This document shows positions 1 through 11,340 of a stretch of DNA of 64,000 nt, piece after piece (the first letter of the stretch is position 1; each line of letters begins with the position of its first letter). Position numbers and translations under genes: made by a program. The notes beneath the pieces are model-generated. The model did not search any database. It had not been told where the DNA came from and saw only the letters and a program-made list of their open reading frames with translations. Source of the stretch: Rhyacophila brunnea (taxonomy: Eukaryota; Arthropoda; Insecta; Trichoptera; Rhyacophilidae). Location: positions 682,001-746,000 of the forward strand of contig JAGYXB010001943.1 of the NCBI GenBank assembly GCA_022495005.1, given 5' to 3'.

Positions 1-215
1 ATTGCGTTATAATGTTGGCTATCGGTTTTAGTATATTAAATTAATGTAAGTATCAATTAATTCTTTAATTACTAACCGACGTCGCGGATTACTCCATTAT
101 TTTGTTTTTATAACGTACTTAGACTTGCTACATAATAATTTAATACACTTTATTTTTATTCAACGAGTAAGACACAAGATTTGAGAATGTAACATATTAT
201 ACTCGTATATTGAAT
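1..215. repeat. Repeat C fragments
   Basis: Two adjoining fragments of the repeat C family. The part near 60-95 (ACTAACCGACGTCGCGGATT) matches the centre of the foldback copy at 60280-60940. The part from about 158 (ATTCAACGAGTAAGACACAA, then a GAGAATGTAACAT stretch) matches the terminus of that family. The tRNA-like segment is missing, so this is a deleted copy or two abutting pieces. Confidence 0.5.
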
Positions 216-3048
216 ATGTTAGGTCACTACTGTGGTGTTCGATGTGTGGGTTGAGGATGATGATAATGAAGTCTACGATGTAGCAGGGTGAGACTTATTA
301 GCAGCGTATCGGTACAATAGTATATTATACAATGATAGTACATATAATCTATTGAGATAGTTACGAGCTAGGTACTTGGATTCGAGTGACATTTAGATAA
401 ATTATTCTTCGTTATTTATACAATAAAAAGTAATACATTAACATTAAATTCTGTTACATAATCATATTGGACTAATTATAGGCTCAGCGTTTTAACTCGA
501 GAAGCGAAATGAAATATTATTTATTATTACAGTCGTAAGAAAATATGATACCATGAAAAATGATTATTCGGCTAATACACCGTAATGATATAATGTGCTG
601 TGATATGATGTAATAATATACCGTATCTAATATTTCCAATCAACTTGCTGATCTAGCTTAGAGTTGTTTGCTGGAAATTGATTCGCTGGGAATATATTAC
701 TGCAGAGTAATTTGATACATTAAACAATAGATATCTGATCGCTATTATTCTGCAGCTACAAATATTATAAATAATTTGAAAACATCTCATGCAAATACGC
801 ACTAGGAAAAAATACGACACCTAAAAAGGCAAAACAAAAAAGGCAAAAGCTTTTGATATTTATGGAATCTCAGAAATTCTGATTGAATATAGTGTATATT
901 ATCGTGTATTGTGTTATGATGGACATACATTGGATTATTTTTTGTCAAGAATTTTGGAGACTTTAAGAAATTATATTTATTTAATTATTCAAAGAATTTT
1001 AAGCAACTTACCTTACTTTAACTACTATGCTATGCTTACCATACCAAATATGCCCTGACTATTTTGAAGGAAAAAAATGTTGAAAACTTGGCCAGGATCT
1101 TTATTACTAATAATAAAACTGGGTACTCACCGTACCAATATTATAACTTTGTTGGTATATTTTTTTTAACTTTGCAAAAAAATTGTACGAAATAAAATAT
1201 TTTTAACATTACCTACATAAAAATTGACAGATTTTTTAAGATATTAAATTATTATATAAGTATATACTTATATATAATTAATAATTACTATAAATAATAC
1301 CATTAATTTGCTATTCGTCAAATAATAATGTTATTTAAATATTGAAAAAGGGTGTATTTGATAGTTATTTTGCTAAAACATGGTATAAATGTATCTTATT
1401 AAAGAATTAACCGACTTCAAAAAGTACTAGAGAAAACCAACTTTGAAACTAATTCTCTCAATTTATCTGTACCAACCAGCCTTATGTTGTTCGCTGTAAC
1501 TGTACAAATCCGATGCCATATTATTAGTTTAACTAGATTATCGTTCGCAATAACGTGATACTGTGATACATCTCGCGTTTTGTCCATGATGAATGTTATT
1601 TGACAAAAGGTATTAGATAGGATTCCATTCAGAATATAATAGACTTAGTCCATAATACTTCAACGTATCATTACCTACAATCTATCTCTATAATAAGAAA
1701 TAATATTATTATTAATCTGTTTCCGTTACGAGTGTTTTGAATTTTTTCATACTCGCACTTATTATGAAAGGAATTCTTTTTTTATACAAATAAATTGATG
1801 AAAATTGCTGTGTTTATTATGTCAGTCAAAATGATTATTGGTTTCACTGTGTCGCTTACGTTTTAATGTACGATAATTTCGTTAGTTGTATAGAACATTC
1901 TGAACACTTAAATTTTAAATTAACTCTATTTTTCTGTTGTAGAATATATACATTTAATGAGTTTACCAATGTGTTTTCTTTAATTTAATATAAATATCCA
2001 TCCACATTCATCGAAAATAATCATTTTTCTCTGAAACTCACCATACAATATTTCATTCGAAAAGAAATGAAATTTATATGTACTTATACATTCAATTAAT
2101 TATTTTTGTTGTACTAACTTTGGGACTTTCATGTCATTTAAATACAAATGCGTACAATTTTGATTATGTGATTTACAATCAGCTTAATGATGCAGAAAAA
2201 ATATATACGTAAGTATACAATTTTTAGCGAATTCTATCGACTGAGGATTCCTTTATTAACATTTTCAGATACTTTTCATATAGTAACGTATGAATTATAA
2301 TATACATAATTAATTTATTAAAATCTCGTGAAAATGCTTTATATAATATTATTTCAAGCATCGGAGAACCTTATGTTAACCGTCAGATTTTTTACATTAT
2401 GTTTACGTTTATATATATAAGCAGATAAACGTTTTAAAAAATCGTCAAAATACCAATATACAGTAGTTTAGCGGAGTGGTTCAGCACAATAATACGTTTT
2501 TGTTATTTTTCTTAATGTTAAATACTACGGATATCACTCGGGTTAATTCTGTATACAAATCGGTTATTTAAATTGCAAGTTAACACTCAACAGCCGCTGC
2601 TGAGCCGATACGTATGCCACTGACATTTTATTTATATTGTGTCACGTTGGCGTTTGCTTAACATAAAAAATAACTAAAATGATGTATGCATTATATCTTG
2701 GTTATTTTTATATGGCATTTATAATATATTGCACAAAGATACAGACTATGCAGTTTTTTGAAAATATTTCGCGTATCCAATGACATTTCACAGCTAGCAG
2801 GCGTGTAATACGCCTACTATGGCTTGGTGCTCGGGACGCTAGTGTCATAAAAAATATTAGTATGCATTTTTATAATAGCCTTATTTTAAAATATAATACT
2901 TGTTCTATATATCGCACTAATAACCAGGTAGTGCAGCCATCTTGACCCGCGTTAAAAAAGATCACGCCTGACAGTTCATATCCCGGGATAAATATCTATC
3001 TGAATACAACATACATATTATTTTATGTATCACATATTTTAATTATTT
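216..3048. other. AT-rich stretch, no gene seen
   Basis: Only short, AT-driven open frames occur here and none resembles a known family. Slightly GC-richer patches lie near 2580-2630 and 2790-2990 and may be old repeat debris, but no second copy was found in the window. Confidence 0.5.
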
Positions 3049-3330
3049 TGGACAGGGAACTCAGAAATAATGGGAACTGAAATACCTAACGGGTAAGGCG
3101 ACAGCAGGTAACCGACTCGAGTAAGGAAGAATCCGGGTTAAACTTACACACGTGTCAAGAATACGTTGTACTTACGTCGATTACTGAAAACTGCTCTCGG
3201 TTTATGCATTTACGCTCATTTAATGTTAATGTTTTACACACACTGTTGCACGTGCATAATGCGTGCTTCATTTTCGTAGGATACTCACACATTCAAAAAC
3301 CCTGCATCAAAATGCAGCGTATTGAATATA
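3049..3330 (-). repeat. Repeat D copy 1
   Basis: Reverse-oriented copy of an interspersed repeat of about 300 bp, also at 22004-22320 and 45964-46255 (+). Shared blocks read on the minus strand include TATTCTTGACACGTGTGTAA, ACCGAGAGCAGTT and GTATTTCAGTTCCCATTA. No terminal inverted repeat, coding capacity or RNA promoter was recognised, so the class is unknown. Confidence 0.75.
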
Positions 3331-4188
3331 ACTTATTGGTATTCTATTTATTATCTGTTCTGTGATTTTAGAGTTAAGCTTTATGTAAGAATAGCCCTGT
3401 TGGGATTGTAAATCCTGATAGGGACACAATTGAAACCAGGAACATTATTTCAACATCGCTAGTCTAGTCTGTTTCATTTATAATGTTTAGAACATGCAAA
3501 CCCTAATCACTCTTGTCTATTAAAACACAAGGTTTAATATACTAGGCTGGTATATTATTGTATTTCAGTCAGTCAGAAATCAGATTCTAAGACCGTTCTC
3601 AAGACAATCGGCTTAGTCATCCGAGTATATTGGTTCAGATGCCGGCGCACGAATTCCGATATCAGACACGTCAAACCGAACCTCGTTGCTTGAGAGATGG
3701 ATAAAAGTGATTGTTAGTAGTTCAATCGATAGAATTAAACGAATTAAAAATATAACAAAAGAATTGTGCTTTGTTAAATAGATTGCACGCAATTTGGTTT
3801 TAAGCCAATCTTATTACGCTTTGCAATTTTATGGCCATGGCATTGAAATAATTGCGATGGTAAACTAAATTTGTATTTTTATATCACCGTCAAAGATCCA
3901 GGTTCTCTATGATCTCTGTTCCGCATCAAAGCACACTATATTCAGGCTGTAATAAAACACTATAAGCTTCAATCGTAGTGTCAGTTATTGGTCATACTTA
4001 CAATGCAATATGGTCTATATCTATATCTGTTTGTAGATAATGATGAAATAAATGTAATCATTTGAACGAATAATGCAATCGAACATTTTCATTTATTGCA
4101 AACAGACTACTGCATTGTACTCAATGATAATCAATAACTAGCAAGATTAAAAAAGTATTTAATCTGTGTGTGAAAGGATAAATAAGAC
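3331..4188. other. No gene seen
   Basis: AT-rich sequence with no open frame that looks coding. A GC-richer patch at about 3630-3700 has no match elsewhere in the window. Confidence 0.5.
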
Positions 4189-4576
4189 ATATGAGTCGTA
4201 TAGTTCCTATATACGATAAGTCCACTTTGATGATATGTTGGCAAACTAAATATTTTCACTTAATACTATTTTTTATTATGAAAACATGATTGAATTTATA
4301 TTATGGTGGTGTGTTGTTTTTATACAAATATTCACTAATTAGCTGTCTACAAGGTCGCATGGACTTATCGGCCTTTGGAACAAACCGCACTGTGGATTTA
4401 TCGCCAATAGGAATTCATCGTGATTTTGAAACTCTCTTTTCATATGAATTTATAGCCTTAAGGAACCGATCAACTGAACCAAATTGTGGAGCGCTGGCGG
4501 TAGAAAAAAATGTCATCATTATCTCAATTTTGACCAAAAGTGGATTTATCGTATATAGGAACTATACGACTCATAT
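4189..4576. mobile_element. Small TIR element (MITE-like)
   Basis: The outer 40 bases (4189-4228 and 4537-4576) are inverted repeats of each other with a single mismatch; each arm contains GAGTCGTATAGTTCC. The total length of 388 bp fits a non-autonomous DNA transposon, and the near-perfect arms suggest a fairly young insertion. An open frame of 134 codons (4290-4694) begins at a TTG codon, crosses the right arm and runs out of the element, and it resembles no transposase. No clear target duplication was found, so the superfamily is open. Confidence 0.6.
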
Positions 4577-5084
4577 CTATAATCACATATTTTCCGAAAG
4601 TCGTAAGAAAAATGAGTTTTTAAAAAATTTCTATTCAATTAGTCCTTTATATACTAAGGTGAATTTGGAATATTCAACTCAGTTTTTAATGTAAAAACTA
4701 ATCTTATTTTCCCTTTCATGAATTGAATTTACTAGAATAAAATATTAATAGCAAAATACCACAAACTAATTCATATAATATATGCATTTTTTTTGAAAAC
4801 TATATACAATGGGGTTTAGGCACGCCCACAAAATTAAACATAAATTATAAATTAAACAAAATTAAACATAAGCTATGAACAATATATACACAGTCAAAAA
4901 ATGTATCGTCTTACATATTGTCACGTTCTGTTATGTAACTAATATACACTTAAAATATACAAAAAATATAAGTCAATAGGTTAATATTTTGTAACCAATA
5001 ATTATTAGCGCGCCATATTTAAATATTTCGTATAAATTAGATCATTTGACAGTTTAACTAATACATTTAAATTTTGAATGCAGG
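4577..5084. other. No gene seen
   Basis: AT-rich sequence with a tandem-like ATTAAACATAA duplication near 4833-4875; nothing else recognisable. Confidence 0.5.
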
Positions 5085-5200
5085 CTAGGTTGCAACCTAG
5101 CCCTGAACAAAAGCAAACCATAAGTGTGGGTGAGAAAGCATTCGGCACGCTTATAACTCCACAATATTCGTTAGAGTAAGATAGAATTTCTACGGTTGAA
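5085..5200 (+). repeat. Repeat G copy 1
   Basis: About 110 bases resembling 8965-9080, with shared blocks such as GTGAGAAAGCATTCG against GTGAAAAAGCATTCG followed by CCACAAT and TTAGA(G/A)TAA. This is a divergent interspersed repeat of unknown class. Confidence 0.45.
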
Positions 5201-5499
5201 TTAATTATTTTTTGTACACGTCACCGGTAAATATTAATTTGAATGACTACAGTCATTTAAAAACTGCGAGCAAGTGTTGCTGAAATTTATTGTTTTTCTG
5301 TTAAATATAAAGTGGTACCTAATTATTTTTAGTTAATTTGGTATAAAATATGGTTAACTATGTTGTGTTTAAATTTGGTAGCCGTATTGAGAAGCAACAT
5401 GGTAGTATAACGTTTCATAGTTACGTTAATAATAATAACATTCAGGTTCTACTGTGCGTTATACGTAAGAACTGCGGCTTCATTTTCAATACCCACTCT

Positions 5500-5640
5500 T
5501 TTGATATTATTACTCTGAGCTTGAAACTCTTTTCAGGCTTTCGTCGAGCCAGATTCAATGTTGCTTATTTCAATGTGATGAGAGGTAGCATGGTCTACTC
5601 TACTATTTCTGCATTATACTTTTTAATTTCATAGAACATA
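5500..5640 (-). pseudogene. Degraded LINE C-terminal remnant
   Basis: Read on the minus strand, the stretch near 5570-5620 gives LPLITLK preceded by a broken acidic segment. This matches RTKQPLITLK in the better preserved LINE copy at 19223-19844. Further downstream on the minus strand a frame gives IWLDE in the place of TWLGH. Several stops and shifts are present, so this is only debris of the reverse-transcriptase C-terminal region. It could be chance, but the order of the two blocks is right. Confidence 0.4.
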
Positions 5641-6399
5641 AACTGGTTTAAAAATAATACAATTATGATTACATTTATTATATAATAATTATTTAACTGT
5701 AATAATTTGTGATTGCGACTGTTGGGTAACATGCGATTATTCAGTACCTACTATACCATTCATCTATCTCTTCAATCCTACTTTTATTGTACTTGGCCAT
5801 ACAAGAAACGGTCGTAAAAGCTCATAATGTGTTTTTTTTATCAACGTTTTGTATATTTTTATTTATTGTAAGTGCTTCTTATGGCTATGAAATAATGTAT
5901 TCAAGAACTGTTAATGTTTGATTCCAGCGTTAATTTATGTGTATTTTTTGCAATCCACTCTGCTACCGATTGACGCCTTCCCAAATTAAGCACCTGTTCA
6001 CCTTGTAAGAAGTAAATGAAGAATCGGACCAGCTTTGTAAAAAAATCTTTTCATACACCTCCATTGAAATCACTCCCGAATGAGATCACTGTGACGTAAT
6101 CAATTTATTATTATTATTAATTGTTATTATCTCTCAAGTTTTTTGCATGTTTTTACGCATATCCGCTTCCAAGTAGTTCTTAATATATATGGTCACTTTC
6201 CACAATGAATTACCTTTACCTAACTAATTACACCAATATATTATTATATAGGTATTATATTATTCAAAATCCTAGAGGATTTTAGTCCTTATTTTCAGTA
6301 GCTCTACAGCTCAATTCATACTTTACCACCTTCCTCCAACTTCGGGTTCTGACACCACTTCAGTCTTCAACGTTGAGAAAGGATTTTACGTCGTTTTTT
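5641..6399. other. No gene seen
   Basis: AT-rich sequence without a recognisable gene; slightly GC-richer patches near 5965-6095 and 6300-6400 have no match in the window. Confidence 0.5.
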
Positions 6400-7025
6400 A
6401 CGCTTTCCTCCCTGAGTATCCGTTAGTGGCGAAGGGTGGAGGTAGGCTGTTAAGATCCGATACAAATAGCGCACACTAAACTTTGTCATTCATACGTATT
6501 TGTTTTCATTGAAATAATTTTACAATTTACAGATAGTGTTGGTTAGTTTTTAACGTTCAATTAAACCCAGCGAAAACCAAGCCATGATAGATAATAGTCA
6601 AAAAATAGTCATTTATCTATAAATATCTAAAATTATGTCCTTAAATCAAACATAATTTTGGATATTTTATAGATATAATAATATATTTTATCTATTATAG
6701 TTTGGTTAGGCAGGGCTCAATAATTAAAAAAAAATAACCAACAATACGTGTAATAAATGTATTCTTAATCCAACGAAAACATACAAGTATGAATGAAAAA
6801 GTGTGAACAATTTTGTCATATTTTCCAAAGTATACTAAAACTACTATGGTTTGGTTGAGGCAGGGTTTAATTGATTTTTTATAAATTAACCAATACCATC
6901 TGTAAAATTGTAGTCTTAGTTCAATAAAAACAAAATACGTTTGACTAACAAAGTTTAATGTGCACTTTTTATGACGGATCTTAACAGCTTACCTCCACGC
7001 ATCACCACTGGTATCCGTGGTATTA
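6400..7025. mobile_element. Repeat F foldback element
   Basis: Two arms related in inverted orientation. The left arm (about 6410-6600) carries GGAGGTAGGCTGTTAAGATC and the right arm (about 6820-7020) carries GATCTTAACAGCTTACCTCC. Between them (6695-6815) lies a further partial direct copy of the right-arm pattern (AGTTTGGTTAGGCAGGG). A lone arm of the same family is at 53295-53490. Such structure fits a foldback DNA element. No transposase is encoded. Confidence 0.6.
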
Positions 7026-7029
7026 ATCA

Positions 7030-7440
7030 CTAGATACTAACTTTATTCAAATATAACAAGTTGGTCGTGTCCTCTTCATAGTGTGCGTTATGATTTAGTT
7101 TTAATTGTTTTCCATCAAAGATTAACACTTCTTCTTTGAATATGTCCATTTCTTCGTTAGGGACACCGTGCGGTATTTTTCTGGAATTTCTGTTGCTTCC
7201 CAGTCTTGTTGCATCTTTACAGGTTATTCCAGCTTCTCGTAGCTCCGACGTATACACCACAATGTGTATATCATTTAGTGGCTTTCTAGGATTCCAATAT
7301 TCGATTGGCGTGAAGAACAGACAAGCCTGGTTGAAATTCTTTGAGGCATCCGTAGCACGTTGCTGAGCACACCTACTATCACCTTCTCACTTAGCGTGAT
7401 GAGAGATTGCATGGTTCCCTGCTACTCTTAAAATTATACC
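7030..7440 (-). pseudogene. LINE reverse-transcriptase C-terminal remnant
   Basis: On the minus strand the segments (in order) are a TLSEKV-like stretch, NFNQACLFFTPI, a PRKPLNDIH-like stretch and VYTSELREAGITCKDATRL. They line up with NFNLACLFFKP, RRPLNTIY and VYTAELRDAGLTWNKARRL in the LINE at 19223-19844. These are the residues after the polymerase domain in a common insect non-LTR retrotransposon type. The copy is 5'-truncated, lacks the first half of the domain, and carries frameshifts. It is an older relative of the 19 kb copy. Confidence 0.65.
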
Positions 7441-7840
7441 AACATACCACCGCATATCCAGTACTTACCGCAATCATTTTTTTATGAAGATCAGTAGGTA
7501 TTTCATTAAATTTGTAATACTGTTAAACACTTTAGTTAAATAAAAATAATTCCATATATTAGTAATGTTTTTCTAATGTCATTCTTTTTATAATAATTTG
7601 AATGAATTAAAAACATATTTTAATATTCATAAGTTAGTATATGAACAGAATTTTTATTTATTTCTTACATCTAATTTTGATCCGGTTTCAAAAAAATATC
7701 ATTAGTATATTTCAGCGGTCTCCGTAGGCGGACGCCCTAATTAGACACTGTTACAACTAAGTATTCTTACCATTAATATATTAATATTCATATGTGACCT
7801 ATAATTATCATTTAAATGTTAAAATAACTACTCTGCCCTA
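7441..7840. other. No gene seen
   Basis: AT-rich sequence between the LINE remnant and the inverted repeat; nothing recognisable. Confidence 0.5.
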
Positions 7841-8039
7841 CTTAGTAAATAAACAGTGTTTTTGTTTTAGTGAAATGAGAACCCAAGTTTTAAACTACCC
7901 TTTATCTTATATTATGTACAAATTTTTTGTAAGAGTTTTTTGACATAATCTCTAAATATACACTGTTTATTTAGAGATTATATAGTTTAAACTTGGGTTC
8001 TCATTTCAGTAAATCGAAAAACACTGTATATTTACTTAG
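7841..8039. repeat. Imperfect inverted repeat, about 57-bp arms
   Basis: Arms 7841-7897 and 7983-8039 are inverted copies with few mismatches; the shared core is GAAATGAGAACCCAAGTTT. The 85-base spacer contains its own smaller inverted repeat (ATAATCTCTAAATA at about 7946 against TATTTAGAGATTAT at about 7968). Possible readings are a MITE, or a hairpin RNA source if transcribed. Confidence 0.7.
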
Positions 8040-8964
8040 CAAGGCAATACTTTATTAATTAATTAAAGCCTAAGATATTTTTCTGTGTGTGTTTAAGCCC
8101 TTCATAAAGTTCACAGAAGGCTACAAAAATTTAATAGTCGACAATTTTTTTTACATATATATAGAGTTAAAAAATATGCTCATTAGGTTTATATTATTAT
8201 AAGAGTTGGAATAGTCTCGAAGCGGAAGAGTTAACTTGCGGCAGATAGAGAGGAGAAAACACAATTCCTGGAGGCGACCAAGACCCTGATTTGGTTGTTC
8301 AGCCGTTGATGATAAATATACTATATTTTTAAATTAAATATTGATGCATTACACATGGTTTATGATAATATTTAGTTTTCAAATCATCACCGGAATCACA
8401 ACGGAAAATAAGTTCTATCAATCAAATCCTTACTTGGATTGACATGTCAATTGATAACCAAATAATATCATTTCCATATGTTTTTTTCTCTCTTCGATCA
8501 CTCCCATGTGTACCCACCATAACTGCTGTTTGACAGGCTGTCATTTAGATAGAGCTGTCAGTCGGTGTTAGAAGTAGGTGAAGAGTCCATTAGCCAAATA
8601 TGTACGACCAAATTACCGATAGCTTCAATTCATAAAATAGTCATAATGGATTGGAATAGTTTGAATAAACATTTGAGACCATTTATGAACATGAAAGGCC
8701 CGAATATAAATACTCATCAATTTAGATGGAACGTATATACAACAAAGATCTAAAAGATATTCGTACGTTAATAAAAACTGTTAGATAATACTTATTGATA
8801 CAAATTGTAAACTATTTAGTATATCTAATATGCTACGTACGTACTAAAAGTATATGTCAATAATGGCAACATTTTGGGGGGGGGGCGGAAATCAAACATT
8901 ATAATTCATATCTGAACTCTTACCTGATACTATACTGAAACCTGTACTTTTATTATATATGAAG
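8040..8964. other. Possible LINE tail and G-run; no gene
   Basis: Near 8200-8300 (+) the sequence CCTGGAGGCGACCAAGACCC looks like the extreme C-terminal or 3' end of an insect LINE (LEATKTL in one frame), but too little remains to be sure. An uninterrupted run of ten G occurs at 8876-8885. The open frame at 8565-8753 (62 codons) has no recognisable features. Confidence 0.35.
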
Positions 8965-9080
8965 ATTATGTTCCAATCAAGGTTTGAACAAAATCTGAGC
9001 ATCAGTATGAGTGAAAAAGCATTCGACATACGTATATTCCCCACAATTATGCATTAGAATAAAATGGAATACATTTAAGT
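8965..9080 (+). repeat. Repeat G copy 2
   Basis: Divergent second copy of the segment at 5085-5200, sharing the AAAGCATTCG and CCACAAT blocks in the same order and orientation. Confidence 0.45.
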
Positions 9081-10849
9081 ATGTATATAATAAATTGTAA
9101 TAGTAAGCCATTGAATGAATGTTTGGGTCATTTGTGATGAGACAAATAGGGCATTGTGTGTTGAATAACCATATTTTTGCTTCAAAATAAAATAATTTTT
9201 CAATATTATTTAATCGACAATTTTGTATAGGAAGTAATATAACTTAACACAGTATATTGTTTAATTACAGTATATCATTTAGTATGTAAACCACGATTAA
9301 TTATTTATTACTCAGTTTGCACTATTATCATCAGTTTTATGGCTAACTGTAATATTTAATTATTGTTTTTCTGTGTACTCTGTAGAACCGTTTTATTTTA
9401 TATTATATTATATTATATTGTAGATGCATGCGCCGTTTATAAATAAATAATATATAATCAATTTTTTTAACTAATCGAAAAGAGGGGAATTCGAGATTAA
9501 TGATAGAGTAAAATGGGTTTATTATAATAATTATTGTTGGCTCTCTGAATATATCATTATTTGGAGTAATTTCACAGTTTCATATTAATTATTTTGGATA
9601 TTTGAGGTTGTTTTGTGTGTTATATCAATATTAATTTAATCGCATAGAAAATGGTCGTATATAGCTGGACAATACCTTCTCTCTAGTCATAATTCTTACC
9701 CTATGGTTCCAAATTTATCAAATGTGATGAAAACTAAAATACATTTTTAGTACATATGTCGCTTGATAGTTATATGTATTAAGTACGTATATATAAAATA
9801 AAAATATATTTTATACAATCACAACTAAAATGTCTTCAAATGGTATTTCTATAATTAAATATGGCTTTAAAACAAAATACTGTATTCAAAATGTTTCAAC
9901 AATAACTTGTAGGATTACATTATATATATATATATATATATAATATATTTTTAAGTTATGAATATTTTGTTTATATCTTTGATAAACCAATCAAATTTCT
10001 ATTTTCAATCCTTGATATGAAAGCCGGGGTTTTTTTTTATTAAATATATTAGGATAATAGTTTATATATGTAACTGAATTGACAGAGCATTAGTATTTTC
10101 ACATAATATAAAATCATGTGAAAATTGCATACTAGCAATAAATTAGCTTTTCTGTAGTACCTAATACATAATATTGCAAAAGATTCAACGTATTATTGTA
10201 GCAATAAGAAATGATAATTGTTATTTACATAGCCAGGCAACATTGTCATTATTTGTCAAATTTCACAGGGACTATCTGCTCTATTTGTTTTGTTTTTTTT
10301 TTGGTTTGTGGGAAATATGCCTTTCTTGCGTCGGTAATTAAGCCATCAAAATCCACGGAAAGCCGTAAAACATTGAAACAAATCATACGTTATGGTCGAA
10401 ACAAAATTTTTAACGGGTAATTTACCGGCTGTTTTATGAAATAGTTTTCCCACGATTTGAAGGAGTATTATTTTTGCCTAAACGACCGTTGATAGCTCTT
10501 ACAACTATTAACTTAATTGCTGCAAAATCTGACAGTAAAAAACATACAACATCTTAATATTAAAATATTATCAATTATAATTACGGTGACCATACGTTCT
10601 TTTAATACAGTTCATTATCAAGAATCGGAATTCAATTTTTCCTTCATTTTTCACCGTTTTCATTTTATGCGTTTTTATGTGGTCTTGCTTTTTCCTCCTT
10701 ACTTTCACCAAACATCGCATTTTAAATTATTTTTAAGCAGTGTGCAGACGTGCATACAGAAAAATGTTTTGAGGTCAGGCGGACCATTTTGAAAAAAAAA
10801 ACTATAATATTATTTAGAATATGGCAATTTTCCAGGTACATGCCTCATA
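9081..10849. other. No gene seen; TA microsatellite
   Basis: Contains a TA dinucleotide run at about 9924-9944 and a TATAT-rich stretch near 9390-9420. Open frames at 10211-10420 and 10517-10792 are short, AT-biased and resemble nothing known. Confidence 0.5.
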
Positions 10850-11340
10850 ACCAGACACTACGCACATTGTGTTTAGTGAAAACACTTGGCTTCCAGGTCT
10901 AAGGGTATTCACCTCCAAATTATTGCGACCTGTTGCATCCACAAGCGGTGATCGAATTTGCGTGGCTTAACGATCATAATTTTTAGAATTGTTAGTGTCC
11001 GTTCGTGTCATCCGTGCTGTCATCTCTTGTATAAATCCGTATCAAAATATTAAAGTAATGATTGGAGGCTCCAGATGGTTGCACCGATTCATAAGTACCA
11101 CGAGTCTACCAGTGGCCACAGGTATTGCGTAGAATTCTGAAAGGAGTAGACCCAACCCGTTCATAATATTATGTTGTTCGACAGCCGTATTGTCTGGATC
11201 ACAATTCTCAGTCACGAGGCTGTGAAAAGAATAGGAAGGCGTAATAGTTCATTTACCTAAATAAGTAGTATTTATTTCCATTTCTGGGGGGGTCCAGGCC
11301 AGAAATCCACCATCCTCATTTTGTGTGCGCGCCAGACAGT
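10850..11340. other. GC-richer unannotated patch
   Basis: This stretch is visibly richer in G and C than its surroundings, like other transposon debris here. It shares the 15-base word AATGATTGGAGGCTC (11057) with the LINE-like fragment at 31941, so part may be an old LINE tail. No frame could be confirmed. Confidence 0.3.

Noticed and set aside
4290..4694. 134-codon host gene
   Set aside because: The frame starts at TTG, crosses a transposon terminal repeat and resembles no protein.
5350..5634. 94-codon plus-strand gene
   Set aside because: Its 3' half is the antisense of a LINE remnant, so the open frame is a shadow.
7136..7366. 76-codon plus-strand gene
   Set aside because: It is antisense to the LINE C-terminal remnant at 7030-7440.
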